The notes under the pieces were generated by a model. That model saw only the letters and a list, made by a program, of their open reading frames with translations. It was not told the origin of the DNA and ran no database searches. Source: Micromonospora pisi (GTDB lineage: Bacteria > Actinomycetota > Actinomycetes > Mycobacteriales > Micromonosporaceae). Taken from it: a stretch of DNA of 64,000 bases. Position numbers and translations under genes: made by a program. Positions 43,541-54,017 of the stretch are shown piece after piece; position 1 is the stretch's first letter; every line of letters begins with the position of its first letter. The stretch is taken from NCBI RefSeq assembly GCF_003633685.1, contig NZ_RBKT01000001.1, forward strand, positions 4,774,001-4,838,000, given 5' to 3'.

Positions 43541-45901
43541 TCAGCGCCGAGGCGTGCTTACCTTGATCAGGCTGGTACCGAGCGGCAGACCCAGTTCCAG
43601 CACAACCTCGATCTTGGTGCCGGTACCGGCAACCTTGACGGAGTTGGCCGGGTTCGCCGCGGACCAGTAGCGGTTCGGGTCCGAGTCGTCGAACGTGGGG
43701 ATGCCCGGACGCGACGGCACCTGCAACGGAACCCCGAGCCGGTGCAGGGTGATCGCGTCGGTCTTCTGCCGGCCGAACGTCGCGTCGAACGGCTGCCGCC
43801 GGTTGGCGAGCAGGCAGAGCCCCTGCGGGTTGTACGGCGTCACCGCACACGTACCCGGCCACGCGATCGGGGTCGGACGGGCGTCGATCGGCAGCACCAG
43901 GCCCTGACCCGGGTGGGTCGAGGTGTTGTTGTCATCCTGGCTGTAGTCGACCTGCCAGATCAGCAGACCGTCCTGGTACGGGAACCGCTCGACCCACTTC
44001 GGCTTGGTGTCGGTCCAACCGTAGTTGTACGGACCGGTCTTGAGTCCCTTGTCGTACCCGACGTACTGCCGGTTCTCCGCGATGTAGAAGTTCGGCACCT
44101 GCTCGTCGACGGTGCCGGTGAACCGGCTCCAACCGGCGGAGGTCCAGCCGTTGTCGCCCGACTCGACATCGTCGCTCCAGGCCACGGCGCCGTTCTTGAC
44201 CAGCTTCAGGTCGTCGAGGAAGGCGCCGGCCAGGTGGTAGCCGCCGTCGCTGTAGTAACGGAACCGGAACTTGACCGTCTGCCCGGCCCACGGGGAGAGG
44301 TCCCAGCTCAGGTCCTGCCAACCGCCGGAGTTCGCGTCGATCCGGTCACCGACCTGCACCCAGTTCTGTCCACCGTCGACGGACACCTGGGCGAAGAGGA
44401 AGTCGAAGCCCTCCTCGATGTCGTACCAGCCCTTGGCGTCCAGCGAGGCGGTGGTGGCGCCGGTCAGGTCGAGGTCCCGGGTCAGCTTGATGTCCAGGTC
44501 GTCGGCGCTGCCGGTCCACCACTCGTACTGGCCGGAGGTGGGGGTGTTGTACTCGACGTACTTGCGCTTGCTCGGCAGGTTGACCACCACGGCCTGCGGC
44601 AGCGGCCCGTTGTTGTCACCCGCCGGGCCGAGGATCTCGTACTTCGTCCCGGATCCCTGGTTGACCACCTTGTAGTCGAGCCAGCCGAGGAACATCTTCT
44701 CCCACGGGCCCATGTAGCCCGGGGTCGAACCGATGTTGTCGCCGCCCTTGTTCAGCCACGAGCCGCCGGACATGAGCGACCAGAAGCCGGTGCCGTTCTC
44801 GGTGCGGTTGGTGACGTCGTACAGGTCCGGCAGACCGAGGTCGTGGCCGAACTCGTGCGCGAAGACGCCCAGGCCGCCGTTCTCCGGCTCGGTGGTGTAG
44901 TCACCGATCCAGAGGCCCGAGTCACCCAGCGGCACGCCGCCCCGCTCGTTGTACGAGGGGCCGGTGTCACCCATCCGGGTCGGGTACGCGTACCAGCGGT
45001 GCGACCAGATCGCGTCCGCGCCCTGCGCACCGCCGCCGGCCTCTTCGCCCTCACCGGCGTGGATCGCCTGGAAGTGGTCGACGTAGCCGTCCGGCTCGTT
45101 GAAGTCGCCGTCACCGTCGAAGTCGTACCGGTCCCAGATGTCGAACTGCTTGAGGTACTGGGTGATCTGAGCCTTGGTCTTGCCGGCGGCGAGCTGCGAT
45201 TCGTACCACGCCTGGGCGGTGTCCTCGACGAAGGGCCAGTAGGTCTCGCCCTCGGTCTCGACGACGTTGTTGCTGCCGTAGCGGGCCTCGTTGTACGGCA
45301 CCGTGACCCAGTCGCTGACGTCGCCGCCGACGGTGTACTTGCCACCGGACTGGTCCAGGTAGAAGGAGGCCATCGACTCCTTCTTCGTGGAGTACATCAG
45401 GTCCAGGTAGCTCTGGCGGTTGAAGTCCTCCTGCCAGATGGTGGAGTTGTCGTCGGTGGCGCTGCCGTCCCAGTTCCGGTCGCGCGGTGCGATCTCGTTG
45501 TGCTTCGGGCCGACGGTGCCGCCGTACTGGGGGTTCACCTGGTCGCCGAACTCGACCAGGATGGAGAAGATCGGGTCGACCTTGGCCGGCTTCTTCTTCA
45601 CCTCGACCCAGCGGTTGCCCTTGACCCGGACCACCTCGGAGCCGTTGCGCTGCTGCGGGGCGGACTTGCCGGAGAGCAGGTCGGCGATCGCCTCGCGGCG
45701 CAGCGCGTCCTGCTGGTCACCGAGCGGGTGGGGCAGGTTGTCCTCGCGGTGTACCGAGGTGGGGTCCTGGTCGACACCGGTGACCCGCGCGGATGACGTG
45801 GGCGACGGCTTGGGGGCGCCGTACGCCGGAACGGAAACGAAACCAGCCGCCAGTACGACGGCGGCGACGCTCGCCATCCCTGCGGAGACATCTCTCCTCA
45901 A
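43541..45901 (-). CDS. Secreted M6-family metallopeptidase (immune inhibitor A-like)
   Basis: A 786-residue exported protease. The signal peptide is RRDVSAGMASVAAVVLAAGF with cleavage near AYGA. FAHEFGHDLGLPD is the zinc site (HExxH plus the following Asp) of family M6. The C-terminal third contains beta-sandwich segments typical of InhA proteins. The start is TTG 45901: GGGAGGAGG lies five bases before it, and the TTG overlaps the stop of a 22-residue upstream ORF as TTGA. Upstream 45902-46140 is otherwise promoter region with no gene. Confidence 0.88.
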   Translation of the reverse strand: MRRDVSAGMASVAAVVLAAGFVSVPAYGAPKPSPTSSARVTGVDQDPTSVHREDNLPHPLGDQQDALRREAIADLLSGKSAPQQRNGSEVVRVKGNRWVEVKKKPAKVDPIFSILVEFGDQVNPQYGGTVGPKHNEIAPRDRNWDGSATDDNSTIWQEDFNRQSYLDLMYSTKKESMASFYLDQSGGKYTVGGDVSDWVTVPYNEARYGSNNVVETEGETYWPFVEDTAQAWYESQLAAGKTKAQITQYLKQFDIWDRYDFDGDGDFNEPDGYVDHFQAIHAGEGEEAGGGAQGADAIWSHRWYAYPTRMGDTGPSYNERGGVPLGDSGLWIGDYTTEPENGGLGVFAHEFGHDLGLPDLYDVTNRTENGTGFWSLMSGGSWLNKGGDNIGSTPGYMGPWEKMFLGWLDYKVVNQGSGTKYEILGPAGDNNGPLPQAVVVNLPSKRKYVEYNTPTSGQYEWWTGSADDLDIKLTRDLDLTGATTASLDAKGWYDIEEGFDFLFAQVSVDGGQNWVQVGDRIDANSGGWQDLSWDLSPWAGQTVKFRFRYYSDGGYHLAGAFLDDLKLVKNGAVAWSDDVESGDNGWTSAGWSRFTGTVDEQVPNFYIAENRQYVGYDKGLKTGPYNYGWTDTKPKWVERFPYQDGLLIWQVDYSQDDNNTSTHPGQGLVLPIDARPTPIAWPGTCAVTPYNPQGLCLLANRRQPFDATFGRQKTDAITLHRLGVPLQVPSRPGIPTFDDSDPNRYWSAANPANSVKVAGTGTKIEVVLELGLPLGTSLIKVSTPRR

Positions 45902-45966
45902 AGGGTCCTCCTCCCTTCGTGGAATGTGACAGGAACTCGACGCAGGGCGCCGCACCTGTCACTCAT
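45898..45966 (-). CDS. 22-residue upstream ORF coupled to the M6 peptidase
   Basis: It starts at ATG 45966 (MSDRCGALRR...) and its TGA overlaps the TTG start of the peptidase by four bases. The ribosome site of the ORF is weak (AAAGG about 13 bases upstream). It spans the hairpin 45926-45962, so its translation would open that hairpin. It may be a regulatory leader or a chance ORF. Confidence 0.35.
   Translation of the reverse strand: MSDRCGALRRVPVTFHEGRRTL
45926..45962 (-). promoter_or_regulatory. Leader hairpin before the M6 peptidase
   Basis: Eight-base arms GTGACAGG/CCTGTCAC enclosing a 21-base loop, ending about 12 bases before the SD of the peptidase. It could influence translation initiation. 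Confidence 0.35.
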
Positions 45967-46140
45967 GATCGTCACTACCTTTGCAGATAGATGCACCGAT
46001 GTCACGAGCGACGATGGAGTGGGACGCCAGTGTTTAGCCGGACTCGGACCAGGTATGGCAAGTCGTCGGAATGTTCACTTCCGGAAAATCGAGTAACTTG
46101 ACAGCGATCATTTTCGATGGTGCTGGTTCGCGACGTACGA

Positions 46141-46176
46141 CGAAGGGCGCGGCTCCGGGTGGAGCCGCGCCCTTCG
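46141..46176 (-). terminator. Terminator of acs
   Basis: Perfect 16-bp stem (CGAAGGGCGCGGCTCC) with loop GGGT, 18 bases after the acs stop codon. Confidence 0.8.
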
Positions 46177-46193
46177 GGTGGTATCGCCGCTGG

Positions 46194-48154
<1,961 letters not shown>

Positions 48155-48158
<4 letters not shown>

Positions 48159-48187
48159 GCGCGGTGCTCGCTCATCTGCTCGCTCAT
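48155..48187 (-). CDS. Ten-codon ORF coupled to acs
   Basis: MSEQMSEHRA, preceded by GAGGAG (48196-48201) at eight bases. Its TGA overlaps the acs ATG by four bases. ATGAGCGAG occurs three times in 38 bases (ORF start, its fifth codon, and the acs start), so the ORF may have arisen by duplication of the acs start region. An in-frame acs start at 48203 is the alternative reading. Confidence 0.4.
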
Positions 48188-48377
48188 CGGTGGGGCTCCT
48201 CATGGTCGCGTGAGATGCGTCTCGGTAGGAGGTTAACGGCGCTGTCACCGGTGGTGCGAGCGCTGGCCGGGTCGCTGGCCGGTCCGGCGCGCCGAGTGAA
48301 CGCCGTCGCGCGCCGGCCGGTCCGCCCCCGTCGGGGCGTTCGGGCCGGCTGCCTCGGCCGGCGGTGGTACGGGTCGC

Positions 48378-48383
48378 TAGCGT
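48378..48383 (+). promoter_or_regulatory. -10 element TAGCGT, leaderless promoter
   Basis: Seven bases before GTG 48391, with no SD in between. Confidence 0.45.
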
Positions 48384-48390
48384 GGGCTTC

Positions 48391-49137
48391 GTGACCACTG
48401 ACCCGCTCGCCCCGCTGCTCGCCCTCGCCGAGGTCGGACCCGCCGTCGACCGGGCCCGCGAGCGGGTCGACCAGGCGCTGCGGCACCGCGCGTTGCGCCG
48501 GCACGGCGGCCAGGTCGCGGCCGAGATCAGCCTCCGGTCCGCGGTGGCCAGCGCCGCCCTGGAGGGGTACGAATACGAGCGCGAAGCGGTCCGGGCCGGC
48601 ACCGTCACCGACCCGGTGCTACAGGGCGCGCTCCGGGTCGCCGGGGCGCTGCCGGGACTTGCCGACCTCTGGACCCGGGCACCCCGGCAGGTCCTCGCGA
48701 AGGTGCACGTACTCGCCGCCCGGGGGGCGCTGCCCGAGCAGGAACTCGGCCGGCCGGTGGCCGACCCGGCGACCGGTGCCCGGCTCGACGCACTGGCCGG
48801 GCTGCTGACCGGCGGGACGAAGGTCTCGCCACTGGTGCTCGCCGCCGTGGTGCACGGCGAACTGCTCGCCCTGCGGCCGTTCGCCGGCCCGTCCGGGGTG
48901 GTGGCCCGGGCCGCCGCCCGGCTCACCCTGATCTCCACCGGGTTCGACCCGCGTGGCCTGGTCGCGGTTGACGTCGGCCACGAGGAGCGGTCCCCGGAGT
49001 ACGTGGGTGCCGCCGGCGCCTTCGCCACCGGCACCCCGGACGGGGTCCGTTCCTGGTTGCGCCACTACGCGACCGCGGTGGAGGTCGGTGCCGAGCAGGT
49101 CACCCTGGTCGGCGACGAGGTGCTCGCCGCAGCCTGA
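48391..49137 (+). CDS. Degenerate Fic-domain protein
   Basis: A 248-residue helical protein. SAALEG (Ser54 to Gly59) matches the Fic inhibitory-helix motif (S/T)xxxE(G/N). The region of the Fic catalytic loop reads RPFAGPSGVVAR (162-173) instead of HPFxxGNGRxxR: the catalytic His is Arg, and the Asn and first Arg are also replaced. It therefore looks like a Fic fold that no longer transfers AMP. GTG 48391 lies seven bases after TAGCGT. It sits between acs and an HAD phosphatase; no partner is evident. Confidence 0.7.
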   Translation: MTTDPLAPLLALAEVGPAVDRARERVDQALRHRALRRHGGQVAAEISLRSAVASAALEGYEYEREAVRAGTVTDPVLQGALRVAGALPGLADLWTRAPRQVLAKVHVLAARGALPEQELGRPVADPATGARLDALAGLLTGGTKVSPLVLAAVVHGELLALRPFAGPSGVVARAAARLTLISTGFDPRGLVAVDVGHEERSPEYVGAAGAFATGTPDGVRSWLRHYATAVEVGAEQVTLVGDEVLAAA

Positions 49138-49156
49138 CCCGAATCGGGAACCGGGC

Positions 49157-49969
49157 TCAGGTGCTCTTCTGCGCGGAGGGGGTACGGGTCCGGCGGTGGC
49201 GACCGTACCAGGCGATGCCGATGGCGACCCCGACCCCGACGCCGAGCGCGGCGGCGGCCACCGGCACCGCCGGACGCTCCCGTAGGCGCCGGCCGAGCGG
49301 GATCGGGTGCCGGAACTCCAGCACCGGCCAGCCGTTCTCGGTGGCGAGTTTGCGCAGCGCCCGGTCCGGGTTGACGGCGGTGGGGTGCCCCACGCACTCG
49401 AGCAGCGGGCGGTCGCTGATCGAGTCGGAGTACGCGTACGACTCGGCGAGGTCGTAACCGCGCGCCTGCGCCAGCTCCCGTACGCCGTCGACCTTCGCTG
49501 GGCCGGCCGCGTAGAACTCCACCTCGCCGCTGTAGCGCCCGTCCTGGACGCTCATCCGGGTGGCGATCACGTCGGTCACGCCGAGCAGTTCGCCGATCGG
49601 TCGGACCATCTCCTCGCCCGAGGCGCTGACCAGCACCACGTCCCGGCCGGCCGCCTGGTGCTCCTCGATCAGGGCGGCGGCTTCGGCGTACACGTAGGGG
49701 TTGATCAGTTCGTGCAGTGTCTCGGCGACGATCTGGCGGACCTGTTCCACCGGCCAGCCCTTGCAGAGAGCGGCCAGGTAGTCCCGGGTACGCGCCATCG
49801 TCTGGTCGTTCATCCCACCCAGCCGGAACATCAGCTGCGCGTACGCGGACTTGACCACGTCTCTGCGCGAGATCAGGCCGTCCCGGTAGAACGGCTTACC
49901 GAACGCCAGGGCGCTCGATTTCGCGATGACGGTCTTGTCCAGATCGAAAAAAGCGGCACTTCGGCCCAC
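49157..49969 (-). CDS. HAD-IB family phosphatase with C-terminal membrane anchor
   Basis: A 270-residue SerB-like hydrolase. FFDLDKT near residue 9 is the DxDxT motif, VLVSASGEEM motif II and YSDSISDRPLLE motif IV. The segment PAVPVAAAALGVGVGVAIG is a C-terminal membrane helix with a basic tail facing the cytoplasm. The group hydrolyses small phosphoesters or phospholipid-derived monoesters; the substrate is unknown. GTG 49969 is chosen because TAGACT lies eight bases upstream; TTG 49978 would be inside that element. Confidence 0.85.
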   Translation of the reverse strand: MGRSAAFFDLDKTVIAKSSALAFGKPFYRDGLISRRDVVKSAYAQLMFRLGGMNDQTMARTRDYLAALCKGWPVEQVRQIVAETLHELINPYVYAEAAALIEEHQAAGRDVVLVSASGEEMVRPIGELLGVTDVIATRMSVQDGRYSGEVEFYAAGPAKVDGVRELAQARGYDLAESYAYSDSISDRPLLECVGHPTAVNPDRALRKLATENGWPVLEFRHPIPLGRRLRERPAVPVAAAALGVGVGVAIGIAWYGRHRRTRTPSAQKST

Positions 49970-49977
49970 GGCGCGCA

Positions 49978-49983
49978 AGTCTA
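49978..49983 (-). promoter_or_regulatory. -10 element TAGACT, leaderless promoter
   Basis: Eight bases before GTG 49969 of the HAD phosphatase gene. The gap 49984-50225 behind it contains lower-GC sequence with no gene that I accept. Confidence 0.45.
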
Positions 49984-50225
49984 GCCGGATGGTCTATGGT
50001 CGGCGGGTGCGCGGGGTCACCCGGTCGGTTGTGGCCCCGGACACTCTGTCCTCCGGGGGCACCGACGGTGATCGTGATCACGCCGGGGCGCCGTGGTTTT
50101 GCAGTGCGTGGAGGATGCGCCACTCGACGTATACCGGTCTGCTCAGGCATGCTTGTATCCCGACACATTCTCATATCGCGTGTTCGCTCAGCTCTCGGCG
50201 GTTGCACCCCCCGTGACCGCTGAGC

Positions 50226-50257
50226 GGGTTCGGCTCGACCCCCCCGGAGCCGAACCC
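50226..50257. terminator. 11-bp hairpin, first of three in a row
   Basis: Arms GGGTTCGGCTC and GAGCCGAACCC around a C-rich loop. Confidence 0.5.
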
Positions 50258-50259
50258 CA

Positions 50260-50292
50260 GACGACCCCCGTCTCCCCCCGACGGGGGTCGTC
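50260..50292. terminator. 13-bp hairpin, second of three
   Basis: Perfect stem GACGACCCCCGTC with a seven-base pyrimidine loop, two bases after the first hairpin. Confidence 0.65.
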
Positions 50293-50310
50293 GCTTATCC
50301 GGGTACGGCG

Positions 50311-50349
50311 GGGCGCCGCCCCGGTCGTCGGCGGACCGGGGCGGCGCCC
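50311..50349 (-). terminator. 16-bp terminator of the esterase gene
   Basis: Perfect stem GGGCGCCGCCCCGGTC with loop GTCGGCG, 16 bases after the esterase stop codon. Confidence 0.75.
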
Positions 50350-50364
50350 GTGTATCCGAGCGGC

Positions 50365-51411
50365 TTACGGGCCGTCGTGCAGGGCGGTACGCAGTGTCTG
50401 CGCGCCCTGGGCGGTGGCGGCACGGGCGGCGCTGGTCCTGGCCAGCGTGTCGAGCATGACGAAGTCGTGGATCATGCCCTGGTAGCGGACCTGGGCGACC
50501 GGTACGCCGGCCTGGCGCAGCTTGGCCGCGTACGCCTCGCCCTCGTCACGTAGCGGGTCGGCCTCCTCGGTGACGATCAGCGCGGGTGGCAGCCCGTGGA
50601 GTTGGTCGACGCTGGCCCGCAGCGGTGCGGCCATCGGGTCGTTCCGCTTGCTGTGGTCCGGCAGGTACTGGTCCCAGAACCACATCATCTCGTCCCGGCT
50701 CAGGTAGAAGCCGCTGGCGAACTGCCGGTAGCTGTCGGTGTCGAAGTTCGCGTCGGTCACCGGGTACCAGAGCACCTGGTGGCGGAACTGCGGCCCGCCG
50801 CGCTGTTTCGCCAGCAGCGTGACCACCGCGGCGATGTTGCCGCCGACGGAGTCGGCGGCGATCGCGATCCGGGCCGGGTCGAGGTCGAACTCCGGCCCCT
50901 GCTCGGTGATCCACTGCGCGACCGCGTAACACTCCTCCAACGCGACCGGGAACCTGGCCTCGGGGGAGCGGCTGTATTCGGGGAAGACCACCGCCACGTT
51001 CGCCTGGGTGGCGATCTCGCGGATCAGACGGTCGTGGGTGAACGAGTCACCGAAGACCCAGCCGCCGCCGTGGATGTAGAGCACCACCGGCATGCCCTGC
51101 TGGCTGCTCCGGGGCCGCATCATGTCCTGGGCGAGGCCCCGTACACGGTCGCCGAGCCCTCCCTTTCCATCCGGTCCGCCGCTGCGGGCCGGGCGCACGA
51201 TCCGTACCGGGACCTGGCCGGAGGGGCCGCCGGGAACCATCAGGTTCTCCGACTCCACCGCGGGCTTGGCGATGTTGGTCGACTGCAGGTCGGTGAGCTT
51301 GGCCCGGCCCTCGTGCGGCGGAATCTGGTACATGAACGGTGGCTGGGACGTCATCCTGGCCAGCTCCCGCGCGGCGGGCTCCAGTACGACCGTACTCACT
51401 GCCTGAGCCAT
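50365..51411 (-). CDS. Alpha/beta hydrolase, hormone-sensitive-lipase-type esterase
   Basis: A 348-residue esterase. YIHGGGWVFG is the HGGG oxyanion motif, AADSVGGN holds the nucleophile Ser (GDSAGG-like), EEADPLRDEG the catalytic Asp and GMIHDF the His. There is no signal peptide. ATG 51411 follows GAGGAGGAG. It is divergent from the ssd-tad operon across a 288-base region with two DnaA boxes. Confidence 0.87.
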   Translation of the reverse strand: MAQAVSTVVLEPAARELARMTSQPPFMYQIPPHEGRAKLTDLQSTNIAKPAVESENLMVPGGPSGQVPVRIVRPARSGGPDGKGGLGDRVRGLAQDMMRPRSSQQGMPVVLYIHGGGWVFGDSFTHDRLIREIATQANVAVVFPEYSRSPEARFPVALEECYAVAQWITEQGPEFDLDPARIAIAADSVGGNIAAVVTLLAKQRGGPQFRHQVLWYPVTDANFDTDSYRQFASGFYLSRDEMMWFWDQYLPDHSKRNDPMAAPLRASVDQLHGLPPALIVTEEADPLRDEGEAYAAKLRQAGVPVAQVRYQGMIHDFVMLDTLARTSAARAATAQGAQTLRTALHDGP

Positions 51412-51584
51412 GGTCGCTCCTCCTCACACAGCAGGGACTGCTGCGGTAGCGGCTGCTCTCCTTGGTGGCTACCCGAATCGGGGGCGAATATCGCGAGCTG
51501 ATCGATGGCCCGAGGCCGATGAGGTGCCCGTTTTCGTGCGCCTCGGGCGGGTTCACATAGCAGATCCGGTTTCGGCTGCTCCGG

Positions 51585-51593
51585 TTATCCACA
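51585..51593 (+). promoter_or_regulatory. DnaA box TTATCCACA
   Basis: First of two DnaA boxes in direct orientation upstream of ssd. Confidence 0.55.
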
Positions 51594-51603
51594 GGACCGC
51601 CGG

Positions 51604-51612
51604 TTGTCCACA
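51604..51612 (+). promoter_or_regulatory. DnaA box TTGTCCACA
   Basis: Second box, 19 bases from the first measured start to start. It is the form preferred in high-GC actinobacteria. It lies about 88 bases before the ssd start, in the shared upstream region with the esterase gene. Confidence 0.6.
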
Positions 51613-51699
51613 GCCTGTGCGGGATGCGGTGGAGACGAGGTTCCGGCCGTTCCAGGGTGGGTCGGTCACCCCGTACCGACGCCGCCGCTGGAGACCGCG

Positions 51700-52803
51700 A
51701 TGCCACCCCGTACCCCTGTCCACCCTGGACCGCGTCGACCGCTCGTGCTGACCTCCGACGGCGACCTCCTCGACGACCTGCTTCGGCTCGCCGCGGCCGG
51801 TGGCACCGAGGTCGAGGTGGTCGCCGACCCCGCCGCCGCCCGCTCCCGGTGGGGCGCCGCGCCCCTGATCCTGGTCGGCACCGACCAGGCCCAGTCCTGC
51901 CTGCGGGCGCGGCTGCCGCGCCGCCCCCGGGTGGTACTGGTCGGCCGGTCCGGGCCCGGTGACCCCGGCTGGGACATCGCCGAGCTGATCGGCGCCGAGC
52001 ACGTCGCGATGCTGCCGGCCGCCGAACCGTGGCTGGTGGACCGCTTCGCCGACGGCGTGGCCGGAGCATCCGGCACCGGCCTCGGGCGGGTGGTGGCCGT
52101 GGTCGGCGGCCGGGGCGGCGCCGGTGCGAGCGTGCTGGCCGGCGGACTCGCCGTCACCGCCGTACGCGGCGGGCTGCGGACCCTGCTGGTCGACGCCGAT
52201 CCGCTCGGCGGCGGACTGGACCTGGTCCTCGGTTGGGAACAGCTCGAAGGGCTGCGCTGGCCCGCACTCACCGAGGCCGACGGCCGGGTCGACGCACCCG
52301 CCCTGGTCCGGGCCCTACCCAGCCGAGGCGACCTGGTCATGCTCTCCTGGGACCGGGGCGACCTGTTCAGCCTGCCGGCCGAGGCGATGGCGGCCACCAT
52401 GGACGCCGCCCGACGCGGCCGTGACCTGGTCGTCGTCGACCTGCCCCGACAACTCGACGACCCGGCCGTGATCGCGCTACAGGCCGCCGACCAGGTGTAT
52501 GTCGTGGTCCCCGCCGAACTGCGCGCGGTCGCCGCGGCGGCGCGGGTGGTCGCCGCCGTCGACCCGCACTGCGCCGACCTCGCGGTGATTGTGCGCGGGC
52601 CGGCACCCGGCCGGCTGAAGGCACGGGAGATCGCCGGGGCGCTGCACCTGCCGCTGGCCGGAACGTTGCGGCCGGAGCCGGGGCTCAGCCGAGGGCTGGA
52701 GCGGGGCGAAGCCCCGGCGGCAACCGGACGCGGCCCGCTCGCCACCCTCTGCCAACGCCTCCTCGCCGAGTTCGACGGCGGGTCGACGCGGGGCGCGGCA
52801 TGA
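51700..52803 (+). CDS. ssd: Septum-site-determining/TadZ-CpaE-like protein (Ssd)
   Basis: A 367-residue ParA/MinD-superfamily protein. The receiver-like N-terminus is followed by a deviant Walker A, VVGGRGGAGASVLAGGLA, which lacks the conserved Lys-Thr of active ATPases, and by LLVDADPLGGGLD. Mycobacterial Ssd and Streptomyces homologues sit at the head of the Tad locus, as here. It probably localises the pilus machinery. ATG 51700 follows GGAG at seven bases. The stop overlaps tadA by four bases. Confidence 0.85.
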   Translation: MPPRTPVHPGPRRPLVLTSDGDLLDDLLRLAAAGGTEVEVVADPAAARSRWGAAPLILVGTDQAQSCLRARLPRRPRVVLVGRSGPGDPGWDIAELIGAEHVAMLPAAEPWLVDRFADGVAGASGTGLGRVVAVVGGRGGAGASVLAGGLAVTAVRGGLRTLLVDADPLGGGLDLVLGWEQLEGLRWPALTEADGRVDAPALVRALPSRGDLVMLSWDRGDLFSLPAEAMAATMDAARRGRDLVVVDLPRQLDDPAVIALQAADQVYVVVPAELRAVAAAARVVAAVDPHCADLAVIVRGPAPGRLKAREIAGALHLPLAGTLRPEPGLSRGLERGEAPAATGRGPLATLCQRLLAEFDGGSTRGAA

Positions 52804-54017
52804 CCGGCCGGGCGAACGGCGCCGACCTGGCCGGGCAGGTCCGCCGCCGGTTCGCCACCGACGGTACGGCGATCACCCCGGCCGCGGTGGTGGCAGCCGT
52901 ACGCGACGAGCCGGGAGCGGCCGTCCTCGGCGACACGACCGTGCTCCGAATGGCCGGTCAGGTGCACGACGACCTTGTCGGTGCCGGCCCGCTCGCCCCG
53001 CTGCTAGCCGACACCGACGTCACCGACGTGCTGGTCAACGGGGTGCGGGTCTGGGTCGACCGGGGGCACGGCCTGCAACGGTCCACGCTCACCCTCGGCA
53101 GTCCCGACGACGTACGCCGACTCGCCCAGCGACTCGCCGCCGGTTGTGGTCGACGGCTCGACGAAGGCTCCCCGTACGTCGACGGGCGGCTGCCGGACGG
53201 CACCCGGCTGCACGCCGTACTGCCACCGGTGGCGACCGACGGGCCGTACCTGTCGCTGCGTACCTTCCGGCAACGGCCGTTCACCCTGGACGAACTGGTC
53301 CAGCACGGCACCGTGCCCCGGCCGGCCGCACCGCTGCTCGCCGCCGTGGTCGCCGCACGCCTGGCGTACCTGGTGGTGGGCGGCACCGGTTCCGGCAAGA
53401 CAACGCTGCTCAACACACTGCTCGGCCTGGTGCCGCCGACCGAACGGATAGTGCTGGTCGAGGACGCCGCCGAACTGCGCCCGGTGCACCCGCACGTGGT
53501 CGGTCTCCAGGCGCGTACGGCGAACGTGGAGGGAACCGGGTCGGTCGGCCTCAGTGACCTGGTCCGCCAGGCACTGCGGATGCGACCGGACCGGATCGTG
53601 GTCGGCGAATGCCGGGGCGCCGAAGTGGTCGACCTGCTCGCCGCCCTGAACACCGGGCACGACGGCGGGGCCGGCACCCTGCACGCGAACGCCCCGGCCG
53701 ACGTACCGGCCCGGTTGGAGGCGCTCGGCCTGCTCGGCGGTCTGCCCCGGGCAGCCCTGCACGCGCAGGTCATCGCCGCACTCCAGGTCCTGCTCCAGGT
53801 GCGCCGAACCGGGACGGGACGGGTGCTGGAAGCGGTCTGCCTGCTACTGCCGAGCGGCCCGGATCGGCTGGTCACCGTCGTACCGGCCTGGCGTCGTACG
53901 GGCGGTCCGGGACCGGCGGCGGCTGCCCTGGCCCGGCTGCTCACCGACCGGGGAGTCCCGGTGCCGGCGGTGCTCAGCGGGCCGGCGCCGCTGCCCACGG
54001 GGGGCAGGCCGTCGTGA
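52800..54017 (+). CDS. tadA: TadA/CpaF-family pilus ATPase
   Basis: A 405-residue secretion ATPase. Walker A is GGTGSGKTT (residues 194-202), followed by the Asp box LVEDAAELRP, the Walker B region RPDRIVVGECRGAE and the His box TGHDGGAGTLHAN. It powers assembly of the Flp pilus. It is coupled to ssd and tadB by ATGA/GTGA overlaps. Confidence 0.93.
   Translation: MTGRANGADLAGQVRRRFATDGTAITPAAVVAAVRDEPGAAVLGDTTVLRMAGQVHDDLVGAGPLAPLLADTDVTDVLVNGVRVWVDRGHGLQRSTLTLGSPDDVRRLAQRLAAGCGRRLDEGSPYVDGRLPDGTRLHAVLPPVATDGPYLSLRTFRQRPFTLDELVQHGTVPRPAAPLLAAVVAARLAYLVVGGTGSGKTTLLNTLLGLVPPTERIVLVEDAAELRPVHPHVVGLQARTANVEGTGSVGLSDLVRQALRMRPDRIVVGECRGAEVVDLLAALNTGHDGGAGTLHANAPADVPARLEALGLLGGLPRAALHAQVIAALQVLLQVRRTGTGRVLEAVCLLLPSGPDRLVTVVPAWRRTGGPGPAAAALARLLTDRGVPVPAVLSGPAPLPTGGRPS

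Noticed and set aside
50093-50485. Plus-strand frame that looks protein-like up to about 50220
   Set aside because: It runs on through three hairpins and into the antisense of the esterase gene; no SD.
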